A stretch of 64,000 nt of DNA from Apostichopus japonicus (taxonomy: Eukaryota > Echinodermata > Holothuroidea > Aspidochirotida > Stichopodidae): NCBI RefSeq assembly GCF_037975245.1, contig NC_092570.1, positions 13,402,501 through 13,466,500 on the forward strand, read 5' to 3'. A program made the translations under genes and the position numbers. The notes beneath the pieces are model-generated. The model made no database searches. It had not been told where the DNA came from and worked only from the letters and a program-made list of their open reading frames with translations. Of this stretch, positions 17,701 through 30,109 are shown piece after piece. Every line of letters starts with the position of its first letter. Positions within the stretch are counted from its first letter, which is position 1.

Positions 17701-20700
17701 TTGGAGTTGGAACGTTTCCACGTTTTATTTTGGTTTACAAGTACACAAGATAAACCTTATTTCTGCTTTGGATCATATCTTTCTACGTATATTTTCTGGA
17801 TTTTCATCTCATAACATGTTAATAATATCAACGCATCGTGTCAAAAACAAACATTCTTTTTTCATTTTGAAGTGAAAATTTTCGTCTTTCATAATTTTAT
17901 TTCACATAACTCTTTTTTAAAGTTACATCGATCTTCATTTTGATATAGATTATCTAAGCAGTAATATTTTTTTTTTCTTTTCGATAACAATGAGGTCTTT
18001 GTGGTCTAAGGGTACCTTAGATTGTATACGCCTACTAGTAAAGGGTAAACATGAGATGGAAATAAGACCATCAGCCCAATTTTTGTTTATGTAAAATAGG
18101 TTAAAATTATATCAAACACGTTACATGAAAGTAACCTTTATGTATTCGTCCAGATTCGTCCAGATTTGGAGAATTCATAAGTTCATCTTTTATTATTCCT
18201 GCAGAACAAACAAGTGTTATTTACTATCAAATGTCCCTTGGTTGATGTGGCACATAACAATCCTTACAACCCGCTTTGTGAAAACTAATGACTATTTTAT
18301 TTCCTTTCCGAAATTGTAATTGTTTTTAGATCTACCGTATAGTTAACACACACACAAAAATCGCAATTTGTCCTCAGTATTCTTAAAAGCATCTTGTAGA
18401 TTTGTTTGTTTGTTTGTTCTCCTCCATTAATATTGATTCAAACTATTCTGAAGAAAGACAATGAAAGGTAATCAGTAATTAGTTCCAAATTTTAGCAAGT
18501 TTTTGCCAGAAGTTTTTCATATGTACTTTCCTGATGGACATTCTGATTCTTCTACTTGTCCACCACATACAGGAGTGTTAAAAGACAATTAAACATCTTA
18601 GTATGATAAAATAACATTCCAAATAGCAGGAAAATGTTTCTTATTTGTTTGTTAATTTAAGAAATTGATGACCATTTTTGAAATTGCTAGCATATTAGGA
18701 GCCAATACTTATGACCTTTACTTCGATAAGTGAAAAAAAAAGATTAATGCATTATGCAAGCTTCTTTAATGTAACGCACTATTTTTGTTATGTTTCCTGT
18801 TATGCAGCTATACTTCATTCTGGAAGAGTTAAAATAGATTGGGTCGGGACAAAATTAATCAACGTGTCTCATTTCTATGCGTTTGAGCATTTTTTTTTTA
18901 ATTTCAAGGGAGGATTTAATTTCAGGAGGAAAATTCTATTGATGTGTCAAAGTCGATGAAGAAGAAAAAATGAGTACTAGTAATGTGATTTATAGCTATT
19001 CTGGTTCTCATGGTATTCATCTTTTTAAATATGGTGGAATGCTCCTTTAAGACCATTTTCAATAGCCGATGACGCAGTCTCCTAATAGCAGACGTACATG
19101 CAAAATGGAAAATATTTGTTTTAGAATATGACCTTACAGTGGTATTGCGAAATCCCCATTGCGAAAAGATATCAAACACAAAATAGCTATGTCAATCGCT
19201 TACCGTGCCTGGGCGAGGAACCCATCTTTCTTGTACCGAGTTTTGTATATAGCATCTGAGGAAGTGACCTGATGTTTTCTGTGTTAGACTAAGTAGTCCA
19301 GTCACTTTAAATGAATGTCCCCCTCAGATACTTTTAAAGGATCTTTCTCACGAATTAAAAGTCGAATAATAGAGTACAACTGCCCTATTGAGGTCTATAT
19401 ATAACATATCAAAACTAGAAAAAAGGTAGAGAAATTTGGACATTAATTCTTTTCCTTCTATTGCTTCGTTCCTCGATATAGAATTAGGCCGTGGTCAAAC
19501 TATTGAACCCTTTTTTTTTGTAACGGGTAGCAGTAACGAGCACAACATGGAGAAATTATCCCAAATCGACTAGAATACTGCTTTAAGATCAAGGTTTCAT
19601 TGTCGTTGCTCACATGCATCGTGAATCTTATGTAAATATTTAATTGGGAAATATTGTGATTAAAACAGATTTCAATTATGTGGGTGGGTGGATGAGTGGG
19701 AATGTGTGTGAATTGGTGTTTGTAAGTGCAGTGTCGCAGGAAGCTATCAAAAGGTGATGGGGGGGCAGAAAATCAGTGAGGTCTGTGCATGGTATTTCAC
19801 CAGAAAGATTTTACTCTCGTAAATGCAACGGTAATTTAGACTTCATTAACTGATTGTGGACCAAACACCCTGGCAGCGGAGTGTTTTGCCTTTTCACATT
19901 ATACTTTTGACCTTGGATTGGATAGGGTTTCAAACGTTACGTAGGACGCATCAGTTTAAAACTTCTACAGCCAAAAAGAAAAAACAAAACAAAAAAAGAA
20001 CAAGAATCGAAAAGCTAAAGCAACAACAAATGGAACATCAGTAGAAACAACAAATACAACCTATAAAACAACAAGCGCCACAAACAAAAATCGGATATTT
20101 GACGTTTGGCGAGATGAAATTACTCTGCCAAATGACAAATATCTTAATGTTGACGTTTTGGGCGATTTGCATCTTGACAAAACGTTGACCGGTTTTGTCA
20201 TGTTGGCGAGTTGTTGCATCTACCTCATCAAAACGTCAATATATATGTCCCTTCTACGTTTCCGTACAATAAGTTGCATCCACATACCTAACATGAAGTT
20301 AACCCATCATGGAGTTCTTTGGTTACCGTGTATACAAGCCGAAGCGTCGCACACCTATGGTTGGCCGTGCGGGTCAAAAAGAAATCCCTTTACGTGTATT
20401 ACCAATTTCCTTTACAAGTAACGATAACAGCCAATCAAAATCTCCAAAAAGAAGAATCAATGGAGTTGTAGATCTCATCTCCTCCATGACGGACGGTAGT
20501 GACCCTTACCAAGCACATAAAGTACTATTTTAACATTTTCCCCATTATTCTATACATATCTTGTGGTTTTAGTGACCGTTTATGACTTAATGAGTTTTGG
20601 AGGTATTTGACCTCTACCATGGCCCAGAAAACTTCAAGGGCCCATGGCCCACCCGTGATTTAATCATGTGCAAAGACACAAGGATAATTCCTGTAGTTGC

Positions 20701-21664
20701 ATTGGACCCTTTATACATTGGAGAAACCAAAAAATACCATCTACGACTTTTATCTGTACCGGGCTCCAGGCAACAGCCATAAAGGGCCCATGGCCAACAC
20801 ATGATTTGATTATGTTAACAAAAACCAGGATTATTCTTTTAGAGGTGTTGGCCCTATTGGACATTGCGGTATCCAAAAATACCAACGACTTCTTTTTTAA
20901 CTGGAACGGGGCCCATGCAGCAACCTCAAAGGCCCAATTGCCCACACAGGAATTAATCCTGTGAAAATAGACAAAGGGCCCAAAACTTGCACTAAGGCAT
21001 CAACGTGATCCCTGTGGCTTGAATATTTTATTTCCTTCTCTCAACATGCTGACACAAGTTTTGGACATTCTGATATAAATCTCGACATACATCTATATAC
21101 AGTTTTGGGCATTAACGAAACGATGGCGCGCGCCCATGTGCCAAAATTATAGCATGACGTCAATAATGTATCTAGCACGCAATGTTGACATGACCAATGT
21201 AGTAGTGGCATGCTGTTACAAGTTTTCGACATGCTGATGTTGAATTTGACATGTTGATAGACGTAATGACATATTGGTATTTTGTTTCGAATGTTCATAT
21301 GGAATTGTAACTTGTTGATATCGAATTGGACATATATATATTAACTTGGACACTTCACTTTCTTTTTCGACATTTATGGAACGTTTGGCTCTCCGTACAT
21401 GTTGACAAGCAGGAAATGGCTAAAATCTAAGATTTAGGTTTTTGACCTCTGACCTTTGAAATATGACATCATCAATCACACAGGCAAGACTTTACATGGC
21501 CAGGCACCTACCAACCAAGTTTGAACTTGATTGGATTTTATGGTCTTGGAAAAGTTCACGACAAACTTTTTTTCGCTCACTCACACACACACACGCACAC
21601 GCACACACATCCACACACACAAATACAATAATCCTAACATTTTTGATGTGGGGTGAAGTACAAT
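17701..21664. other. Downstream region of gene A, no supported gene
   Basis: Duplicated in copy B (about 29931-36124). It contains small open frames shared with copy B, such as 18922-19179 (minus) and 20309-20533 (plus, 74 aa, basic). The latter differs from copy B mainly by amino-acid changes, so constraint is not evident. A block about 21000-21393 is an interspersed repeat that is inverted in copy B (33110-33520). Confidence 0.6.
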
Positions 21665-21705
21665 ATCTCATCTCCCTATACATTACAGGTATAGGGAGAT
21701 GAGAT
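21665..21705. repeat. Perfect 16-bp hairpin at the duplication edge
   Basis: ATCTCATCTCCCTATA at 21665-21680 is exactly complementary to 21690-21705, with a 9-nt loop. Only the left arm is shared with copy B (about 36100-36124). Confidence 0.9.
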
Positions 21706-21996
21706 AAAAACAACCTTTCCTTACACGTATATGAATATTTTGTTACGCGTAAGGTTTTTTTTTCTTTACGCGTTCAATTCGTCGTATGCTTTAAGTTTTA
21801 GCAGTGCTATTACAACAAGATAAATAGAAAAATGAATAAATATAGTCTACACATAGATAAACAGATGTTTTCCCGTGTTTTAGTTTCGACCTTATGACCC
21901 GAACGGCAAACCATACAAACCAACGCACCCACGCGTTAATCAATGCTTGACTGGTTCTTACATGTATTTGTTACATGTTATTTGCTTCAGAAATTG

Positions 21997-22140
21997 TATA
22001 TAAACCAATGTCTCTGTTTACTGGGTCTGCATTCGTTCAGCCAACTGAAGACTAAAGAACCGTGCAGCACCGTTAGTCTCTACACCAAAATAATCACGCA
22101 AGGAACTTGAACCCAAATTACCAAATCGCAGACTTGTATT
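21997..22140 (+). promoter_or_regulatory. Putative core promoter and 5' UTR exon of vWD gene B
   Basis: TATATAAA at 21997-22004, an expected start near 22030, and a strong donor GTAAGTATAT at 22141. It lies upstream of the 5' acceptor of gene B's first coding exon (AG at 23875-23876). It is unrelated in sequence to the candidate promoter of gene A, because the duplication begins downstream of that promoter. Inference only. Confidence 0.4.
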
Positions 22141-22318
22141 GTAAGTATATAATATGTTCTTCTTAAATTCTTTAATTCTCAATGTGTGTTTGCCAAATTT
22201 TTATTTCGACTTTTCCAGCTTTCTGCCCCTAAAAGCTCAGTGAAAATAACACCGTTCTATATGCAATTTTCATATTAATAATCATTACTTTTATTGAGTG
22301 ATCTGACGTTAAACATTT

Positions 22319-23698
22319 TGAGCTGAATAAAATTCGCCAGATTTTTTTAACGAGTCCGTAGATTCTTCAAACTTCAGTCAAAGTATGTAACCCCACCATA
22401 CAGACCATGCACCAATCAAATCTCCCTGTTTTGTTTACGACCGTTAGGCCTGTGTGCTAGCCTGTGTTAGGTCAATTCTCTTGAAATAGTGTATATCTTT
22501 CTTTCGGTCTTACCGATGTAGCTTGCGAAATTGTTACATTTCCTTCCATTGCAAGGAATAAACAGGTGTTTTCAGACGTTTCCTCCGTGACACTAGCTCT
22601 TCTTCAGGGCATGGTCACCAAACATGACAAGGAGTAGCAAGAATTGAAACTTTTAATATAGGGAAGAGTGACGGCATGACAGTGAAGTCAAAGCGACTTA
22701 CTGAGTTTTGCTGGATTAGCAGAAGTTTTGGAAAATCGAATTATGTTTAATCCGTGTAGGATTATTTTAATCCGATTCAGATTGACTTATCTGGGAGGAC
22801 TGGTCGTTTCTGATGTTTAAGCCGAATGGTGCGTGGTTTTAGATTTTAGTTCCTTGAAATTTTATTTTCCTTTTCTAGATTAGTCTGTCCAATAATCGTT
22901 TTGGTCAAAAGCAATAACACGTAAATTTTCAATCGAAAGATTTGTGAGTTGAAGTGATTTTCAACCGGTTGGTTGATGTTTTTTGTTTTCATCGCCGATT
23001 TTGAGCTGAATAAAATTCGCCAGATTTTTTAACGAGTCCGTAGATTCTACAAACTTCATTCAAAGTATGAAACCCCACCATACAGACCATGCACCAATCA
23101 AATCTCTCTGTTTTGTTTACGACCGTTAGGCCTGTGTGCTAGCCTGTGTCAGGTCCATTCTCTTGAAATAGTATATATCTTTTTTTCGGTCTTACCGATG
23201 TAGCTTGCGAAATTGTTACATTTCCTTCCATTGCAAGGAATAAACAGGTGTTTTCAGACGTTTCCTCCGTGACACTAGCTCTTCTTCAGGGCATGTTCAC
23301 CAAACATGACAAGGAGTAGCAGGAATTGAAACTTTTTATATAGGGAAGAGTGACGGCATGACAGTGAAGTCAAAGCGACTTACTGAGTTTTGCTGGATTA
23401 GCAGAAGTTTTGGAAAATCGAATTATGTTTAATTCGTGTAGGATTATTTTAATCCGATTCAGATTGACTTATCTGGGAGGACTGGTCGTTTCTGATGTTT
23501 AAGCCGAATGGTGCATGGTTTTAGATTTTAGTTCCTTGAAATTTTATTTTCCTTTTCTAGATTAGTCTGTCCAATAATCGTTTTGGTCAAAAGCAATAAC
23601 ACGTAAATTCTCAATCGAAAGATTTGTGAGTTGAAGTGATATGCAACCGGTTGGTTGATTTTTTTTTTTTTTTTTTTTTTTTTTTGATCGCCGATCTA
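22319..23698 (+). repeat. Two tandem 683-bp repeats upstream of gene B
   Basis: AGCTGAATAA at 22321 recurs as AGCTGAATAA at 23004, and the following 680 bp match closely. Unit 2 ends in a long T-run (23659-23685). The interior has a CTTCTTCAGG block next to GTTTCCTCCGTG, loosely reminiscent of Penelope-type repeat ends, but no coding is present. Confidence 0.88.
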
Positions 23699-23900
23699 TG
23701 TTAAGTCTTCTCAAAATGCACCATTCGACGTCTAAATAATTTTTTGGGGAGGACACCATACTCAAGATATACTCAAGATACAAGATATAGTTCTGACTTG
23801 CAATTTATAAAATACATTATAATATGTGTTTGCACTATAAGATATAACAGTACCCACGGTCCCGACTTATTTGCAGCACTGGTAAACCAAGAGTGTAAAG

Positions 23901-26900
23901 ATGGCGGCCTGGCAGCAGTTTTCAACAGTATGGCTGGCTTTGATAATAGCCACAACGATCGTATCAGGTGAGCATATGTAAAGTTTACAATTCATTGGAA
24001 ATCCTTTCATAATTGTTTTATATCGAAAGAGCTATAAGAGTCAAGAAGAAATCCGTGACATTCTGTACAGCTGATCCAGGATTCCTCGGAAGATGTGGAG
24101 GTGGAGGTGGAGGTGGAGATGGAGATGGAGGTGGGATGGAAAGAGTAGGGAGGATAGGACTTTCTTGGTCTAGTTACGTAAAATGGATAAATCTTTCTTA
24201 TGGGAAGTTGTTGGGACAGGTTTTGACTTCTCGTGTATGATTACGTCACGTTACCTGATATTTGTTTCACGTGTTATTCTAATTCTCACGTGTCCTGCCT
24301 CATGTCTCACATTTACGGTGTCTTCAACGTGTTATTCTTTTTCTCACGTGTCCTGCCTCATGTCTCACATTTACGGTGTCTCAACGTGTTATTCTATTTC
24401 TCACGTGTCCTGCCTCATGTATTTACGGTGTCTCAACGTGTTATTCTATTTCTCACGTGTCCTGCCTAATGTCTCACATTTACGGTGTCTTCAACGTGTT
24501 ATTCTACTTCTCACGTGTCCTGCCTCATGTATTTACGGTGTCTCAACGTGTTATTCTATTTCTCACGTGTCCTGCCTCATGTCTCACATTTACGGTGTCT
24601 CACCTCTCAGTGCTCCCGTGTCCTGATGGAGTCTGTACTGAAATAAAAAATAAAAAATAATAAGTTACGTCATCAATTAAATATTCTATAGTTTTGCAGA
24701 AAAGAAGCTGCGTGGTTGTCGCCTACATGATCGTACGAAAGCTTTCCTAATGTCTGAACATCAATGCAGTATTACCACGTCGATGTTTTCAATGTTAAAA
24801 AAAAATTGGTAAATACATTTATGTGGTAAAGAAGAAAATATTTGTTCCCTTTTTTATAGGAATGTCCAATTGTCCTGATGAAACAGTCGGCTTATCGTGC
24901 GATAATTTAAACGGTAAGAGTTTATTATTCTATTCAAGGTTCTTGATCAATGATCACAAACATTAGAAGCTTACAATCTGATGGCGGAAAGGAGAGAGGC
25001 GGAAGGGGGTTGGCAGGATGGGGGATTCGGAGGCGGTATTGAAGAGATCAATTGAAGGGGGTTGACGATATCATGAATGGGTTTGCCATTTCTTTGACAT
25101 AATTTACCAAGTTTCCATGAGTCACGAGGGAAGGGGAGAGGCAGAAGCGGTTAATGGGAGATGGAATATATTTTAAGAGGGGAAACAAGAATTTCTATCG
25201 GAGAGGAAAGATTCTACCTTTTCACTATTCTTTTTCCTTTCACCATACTCAAGATATTGTTGCTATTAGTTTTAAGATGATAATAACAGCATATAGTTTG
25301 TTCCGTTTGGCAGACCGCAGTGAGTGGGGTGTATGTACTGTGCGGGGAGATCCACACATCAACACCCTCGATGGAAAAGAATGGCGTTATTTTGGACATT
25401 GCGAATATATCCTATCTGAATTCTGCGAAGACAACGACAACGACTTTCAAATCACCGCTGATTTTGACCCACGTGCCAAGAATCCGAGCCAGACGTATGC
25501 AGCGTCGGTTACTTTAAAAATAGGTGGCGATACCTTTACCATTGGTGTGGGTGGGGCTAATCCCGCTATAGGTACCTACACCACGGTGGAGAATGGCTAT
25601 ATAGTTTATGTATTTGCTAACGCTGCAAATACTAAACTGGTGAGTTTATTTTAAAAGTTAGTACAGGTGTATTTTTTTCTATAAATCCCGTTAATAGAAG
25701 AATGTCGGTTTCGGAATTGGATTAGAAACACTATTACTTTTTTATCAGGCTTACATTAGAGATGCATTTTATTGTGTAAGCTGTTGCTATGGTGATACCA
25801 TTACAGAATTAATACCAATCAGACTATTTGGTGACCAAAACAAATTATATCAGTAATAATTTCTGTCATTCTTTGTTAATATTCATGATCCTTTTTTTTG
25901 TGAAGCCAGAACTTGAAGATCGGGAAAAAAAACTAATATGTTAAATCTAAACAATATTCGACTCCAAGCAGATATCCTCTACGCGGAAAATTTAAGTCAC
26001 TTTTAAGAAGCACTTTACTTTTAATAGCAGCAATTTGACAAGACTTCTATACTTGTTTACTTTCATTTTACCTTAAAAGACATCAGTACTGCCCACAAAT
26101 GTAAATTAGATGATCAGGTCATTGTCATTCATCATTTAGCTTCACCAGTAGACATAATAGCATCCTCGAAAAGTCTTCCTCATTAAACAAAAATAAACAT
26201 TTTCCAACTGAACATGACCCTAATGTCTGTGAATAATTGAGTCCAAACCGCCAGAAAAGTATACTTTTGAGAACTGGATGTTTACGCATGCTTACATTTG
26301 TGACCAACACTAGCAACCGGTGCCAAACCTATTTAGTCTGTACCATATTGAACCTTATATGCTCACCTCTTGTAGGTAGTTTTGTACTGAAACCGCTTGC
26401 CCGTAGGGGTCCATGAACTTGCCTTAACTAATGCCAGTCAGTTGGAACAGTTTCCTAAAGCTAATACTTTTAAACTGTCCCTTCATGTCATGCTACAAAG
26501 CACTTATATTGACAGTACAAACAGTTCCTAACCTTTATATGATAGAAACATGATATTCATACTGCTCATACTGACATTACGAGTGCTCCGGAAAGCGGGA
26601 CCTGACAGTACGGTATATATAGAGAAGATTGTCTTACGTGGGTACTCACCATTGCTATTGGACTGTAAACGTTTTGGTTTGGGGTTTTTTCTTGATAATA
26701 TTTTAATAATTTATTCACAAAGGAAAATAATCTATGTATTAAATACTTGTAGTTAATGAAACTATGAATTACATTGGCATTTTCTTTTTTATTCTTTAGT
26801 ATATCCGCGTTACACTCAATGACGAGGACATTGTCAGGATAAGCTATCGGGAAAAATTTCACTTGATCGAGATCCACTTTGATTATGGCACTCATTACGA

Positions 26901-28094
26901 TCAAGTTTGTGGATTGTGCGGTGTTTGGGATGGCAAAGAGAGTAATGACCTGAAAACGGTATGTTTGTTTACATCGCAATATAATAACTATATTATTCCG
27001 GCTAACGATAATTATATTCCGACCTACCCCTAGCCATTACCTCACCAAAGCCACCCCCCCCCCACCATACATATACTTACGCAAGGATGTGCCCATAAAT
27101 TCCTGAGTGCCGGGTATACTGATCGCCGTTCGATATATAAAGGTGCTCAGATGCCAAATGCTGGCACTTGTGTAGCTTTTTTTTGTGTAACAATTTACAT
27201 TTTGTAATTTTTTTTTGAGTGAAATATATTACGTACCTGGTAAAATGTATTAGTTTGTCTCAAAGAGATTTTACAAGGGACCGATTGAGAGCCGTAAGTA
27301 ATGTTTCTCGCATGCGTAACTTATGCATTATTAGTCCGTATGATTTTGGCATAGTCTAGGCCCAATTTATGTTGAATATATTGTTAGGAATGTCGGGATT
27401 TTAGATGAATAGTGCTGGGCGGGATTCACGATGTTTAAGACAATGCTGGGCGGGGCCGCCCAGTGCCGCCCAGCGTGGGGACATCCCTGCTCACGAGATG
27501 TACCCCAGCATTGCAGCGCCGTTACATTTCATGTACCGGACAGTGGCGTAGCTAGGGGGGTCAAGGGAGGGCACGTGCCAGAGCGCCGGGTTCAGGGGCA
27601 ATGAAATGGGAGAATGAGAGTAAACAAAATAAGCACTTTTTAGCAAAAACATGACAAAATTGATGTATGTCGTCAGGCATGAATAATTTCCAGTTACTAA
27701 TAAGAATCTAGACAAAATCTAGTTGTTTTTATAAGCAAATTTATAGATTGTTTTTCTTTTCAGTCAATTTCAACCGTTTTCTCTTTTTTTTTTTCTGATC
27801 TGTGTTCTGTAATGACTACATGTCACGGAAATTTCGGAGATTTCAGTATACAGTTCCAAGGCAGTAGATTTCGAAAAGGTGGAAATATCATAGGCGTAGA
27901 AGCACAATTTGATTTAGGGGGGGGGGTGGCTGTAACGACTTGCCCGATTTATTTCTACGACCAAAATTAGGTTATGAGGTATTTTTATATTTTAAGTTAA
28001 AAACACAAATTGTTTTATTTTCAAAAACATAAGATTTTTTCTAATGCTGGGTTTCCCACAACTGACTTCTGTCGACTGCCCCCACCCACCCCCA

Positions 28095-28135
<41 letters not shown>

Positions 28136-28289
28136 TAAATATAAATGAAAATCGTAATGAGTTGGAAAATCAAGAACAGTGAAAAACTTTAAGCCTCCAC
28201 CGGGATTCGAACCACGGGCCTTCCGCTCTGTACGCGGACACCCTAACCACTAGGCTATGGACGCTGATTTTATGTCCAGAGGTTCGAAA

Positions 28290-28385
<96 letters not shown>

Positions 28386-28660
28386 AGAATTGAATGTGTA
28401 GCAAGTGGTATGACAGATATATAGTAATTCAATAAAGAATTACACACCAGACAAATTCCACTTCACGAACGGTTTCGTCCTTTTGGGACTCATCAGGACT
28501 CACACTTTAACACACCAGTAGAATCACTGTGGTCGAGTGGTACGGACTTTGGTTCGTGACACGAAGATCCGGGGTTCGAATCCTACCTTCGCCTGATGAG
28601 TCCCAAAAGGACGAAACTGGTCGTGAAGTGGAATTTTTCTGGTGTGTTATTCTTTATCGA

Positions 28661-28704
<44 letters not shown>

Positions 28705-29930
28705 CTAAACTAAATTGGCTCCTCTGTTTTCGTTGATGCTTAAAAAAGCAAGCAATAAAAATCGCAATGCGCGCTCTTATCCGTTATGGCGCGCGTAAAC
28801 GCGAACCCGCGTGTGTATATGTATATATATATGTCACCAATATCAGACACTGGTATACAAACGAAATAGCACGAAAAATATTGAACGTAAGATATATTAG
28901 GCATTCTTCGTAAAATATTCATCATACATTTTGATTAATTGATTGATTTTTGTTATTGATTTGTCCTCACAGAAATCTAACAAACCTCGCTCTAGTAAAA
29001 CTAAATCTACTGGAAGCCGAAAGAGGAGGGGATTGCCGGTAATTGTTATCTTCTTAATCGATATATTTATCTATTTAATACATCATCATTTAAATAATAA
29101 ATAAATAAATACGTCATTTACATAGCGCTAAATCACCAAAAGTATCAAAGCGCTTCACAAATAAAATGATAAAAAGGGGAATAAATACAGTGCAAACAAA
29201 TAATAACATAAAACAAAATAATCCTAAAATACAAAAAAAAAAGTTTTACATTGTCATACTTCAAATTACCTTTCAAATTGTCCTACATTCTAATTATGAC
29301 ATTACGTAATTACCTGACAAAACTGTGATTCGTCGTTGCTTATAATAATCCTTAGAGAAACTTGATGACAAAAATATAACCAGTTTGTTTATGTTTAATA
29401 TATAATGTTTAATTTATTGTTTTTCTTTTGTTAATTTATGTGGATTATTCCTTAAATTACGCTGGCTGTGATTGAAATTCATCATATTGATAAGCAATGC
29501 CCTAATTTATTGCGCTTTCTTTTATTACACAAATATTTAATCAACAAATCGGCATTTTCTAATAACAGTCTAAACAGAATAAAACACAATTAAAAGCATG
29601 ATTGAGAAAACAAGAAGACAAAAAATCAAGATTTTTTTTGCCTTTTTATTTTTCACTATTATTTATTGGAAATTAACCAAGTAAACTGTAAAAAAAAAAA
29701 ACATTATGGGATGTAGAAAGCAAGTATCGAACAAAATTGCAAAGAAACTTTCAAAACCATCCCTAAGCATCTTTTCGTAAGCAAATGTATATTTAGAGAA
29801 ATCGTAATATGATATTAACAGTTCCACGTTTCTTCCCTCTCCTTAGCATAACACATCACACCAGGAGTTTGGTATAGCATGGAAACTTAATGAAGATTGC
29901 GTGGAACCAGATATCCCACAGAATCCTTAA
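23901..29930 (+). CDS. Secreted single von Willebrand D domain protein, gene B (251 aa, six coding exons)
   Basis: Exons: 23901-23967, 24860-24913, 25314-25639, 26800-26958, 28973-29038, 29847-29930. Lengths and phases are identical to gene A (756 nt in total). Signal peptide [20 protein letters not shown], then [43 protein letters not shown] and [14 protein letters not shown]. Differences from A: Ser replaces the extra Cys (RISYREK), giving eight cysteines. The exon 5 linker is changed ([16 protein letters not shown]) but keeps the RKRR furin-type site. The start of exon 6 differs (HNTSHQEF). All splice sites are intact, so it should be functional. Its promoter must differ from that of gene A. 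The linker and exon 6 start are the fastest-changing parts. Confidence 0.88.
24270..24605 (+). repeat. 57-bp minisatellite in gene B intron (about 6 units)
   Basis: Same unit as at 12486-12890, with different copy number and an extra T in some units (GGTGTCTTCAACG). Confidence 0.92.
27082..27489 (+). mobile_element. MITE with GATGTGCCCA-type TIRs, copy B
   Basis: Duplicate of 15333-15780. The left end has one change (CAAGGATGTGCCCA) and about 40 bp of the GC-rich end are deleted. Confidence 0.72.
28141..28292 (-). mobile_element. tRNA-derived SINE (SINE-1)
   Basis: The tRNA-like part is 72 nt (28193-28264, minus). It has a seven-pair acceptor stem with one mismatch (GCGTCCA/TGGAGGC), A box TAGCCTAGTGG, anticodon stem TCCGC/GCGGA with loop GTACAGA, and B box GGTTCGAATCC. 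A tail follows (TTTTTCACTGTTCTTGATTT and on to TTTCATTTATA) that runs into (TA)n. No intact CCA-ready free tRNA context was seen, and fragments of the same unit recur at 41314, 46607 and 62645. Confidence 0.88.
28441..28500 (-). mobile_element. Inverted partial hammerhead-SINE 3' end
   Basis: On the minus strand it repeats the 3' part of the neighbouring SINE: CCTGATGAGTCC, CAAAAGGACGAAAC, then TTCGTGAAGTGGAAT. The 5' strand of stem I is missing and the cleavage triplet is altered (GTTC for GGTC), so this copy should not cleave. With 28593-28640 it makes an inverted repeat of about 44 bp. Confidence 0.8.
28501..28655 (+). mobile_element. tRNA-like SINE carrying a hammerhead ribozyme (SINE-2)
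   Basis: The body begins near CTTTAACACACCAGTAGAAT, has an A-box-like TGGTCGAGTGG and B box GGTTCGAATCC, then the hammerhead fold and the tail GGAATTTTTCTGGTGTGTTA ending near a (TA)n run. The same unit occurs inverted at 48001-48165. The homologous place in copy A lacks it. Confidence 0.85.
28587..28628 (+). ncRNA. Hammerhead ribozyme fold
   Basis: All canonical parts are present in order: stem I 5' strand CTTCGC (28587-28592); CTGATGA (28593-28599); stem II GTCC/GGAC with loop CAAAA (28600-28612); GAAA (28613-28616). Then come a minimal stem III AC/GT and cleavage triplet GTC (28620-28622), and stem I 3' strand GTGAAG (28623-28628), which pairs fully with CTTCGC including one G-U. The stem II hairpin closely resembles that of the known Schistosoma hammerhead. 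With stem III this short, such ribozymes generally cleave best as dimers or tandem transcripts (known for other metazoan repeats). Confidence 0.85.
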
Positions 29931-30109
29931 TTGGAGTTGGAACGTTTCCACGTTTTATTTTGGTTCACAAGTACACAAGATAAAGCTTGTTTCTGTTTTG
30001 AGTCATATCTTTATACGTATATTTTCTGGATTTTCATCTCATAACATGTTAATAATATCAAGGCATCGCGTCAAAAATAAACATTCTCTTTTTATTTTGA
30101 AGTAAACAT

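Larger units (their letters stand above)
28094..28700. repeat. (TA)n array interrupted by two SINEs
   Basis: TA runs at 28094-28140, 28293-28383 and 28660-28701 frame SINE-1 (28141-28292) and the hammerhead SINE (28441-28655). Copy A has only an uninterrupted (TA)n at the homologous site. Confidence 0.93.

Noticed and set aside
20309..20533. 74-aa basic ORF conserved between duplicates
   Set aside because: The few differences between the copies mostly change amino acids, and the duplication itself explains the conservation.
22570..22640. Penelope-like repeat end with a second hammerhead
   Set aside because: CTTCTTCAGG near GTTTCC is only loosely similar; no CTGATGA/GAAA pair at the correct spacing.
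28193..28264. 72-nt cloverleaf as a functional tRNA gene
   Set aside because: It is joined to a SINE tail and recurs as fragments at 41314, 46658 and 62645; the acceptor stem has a mismatch and the T stem is poor.
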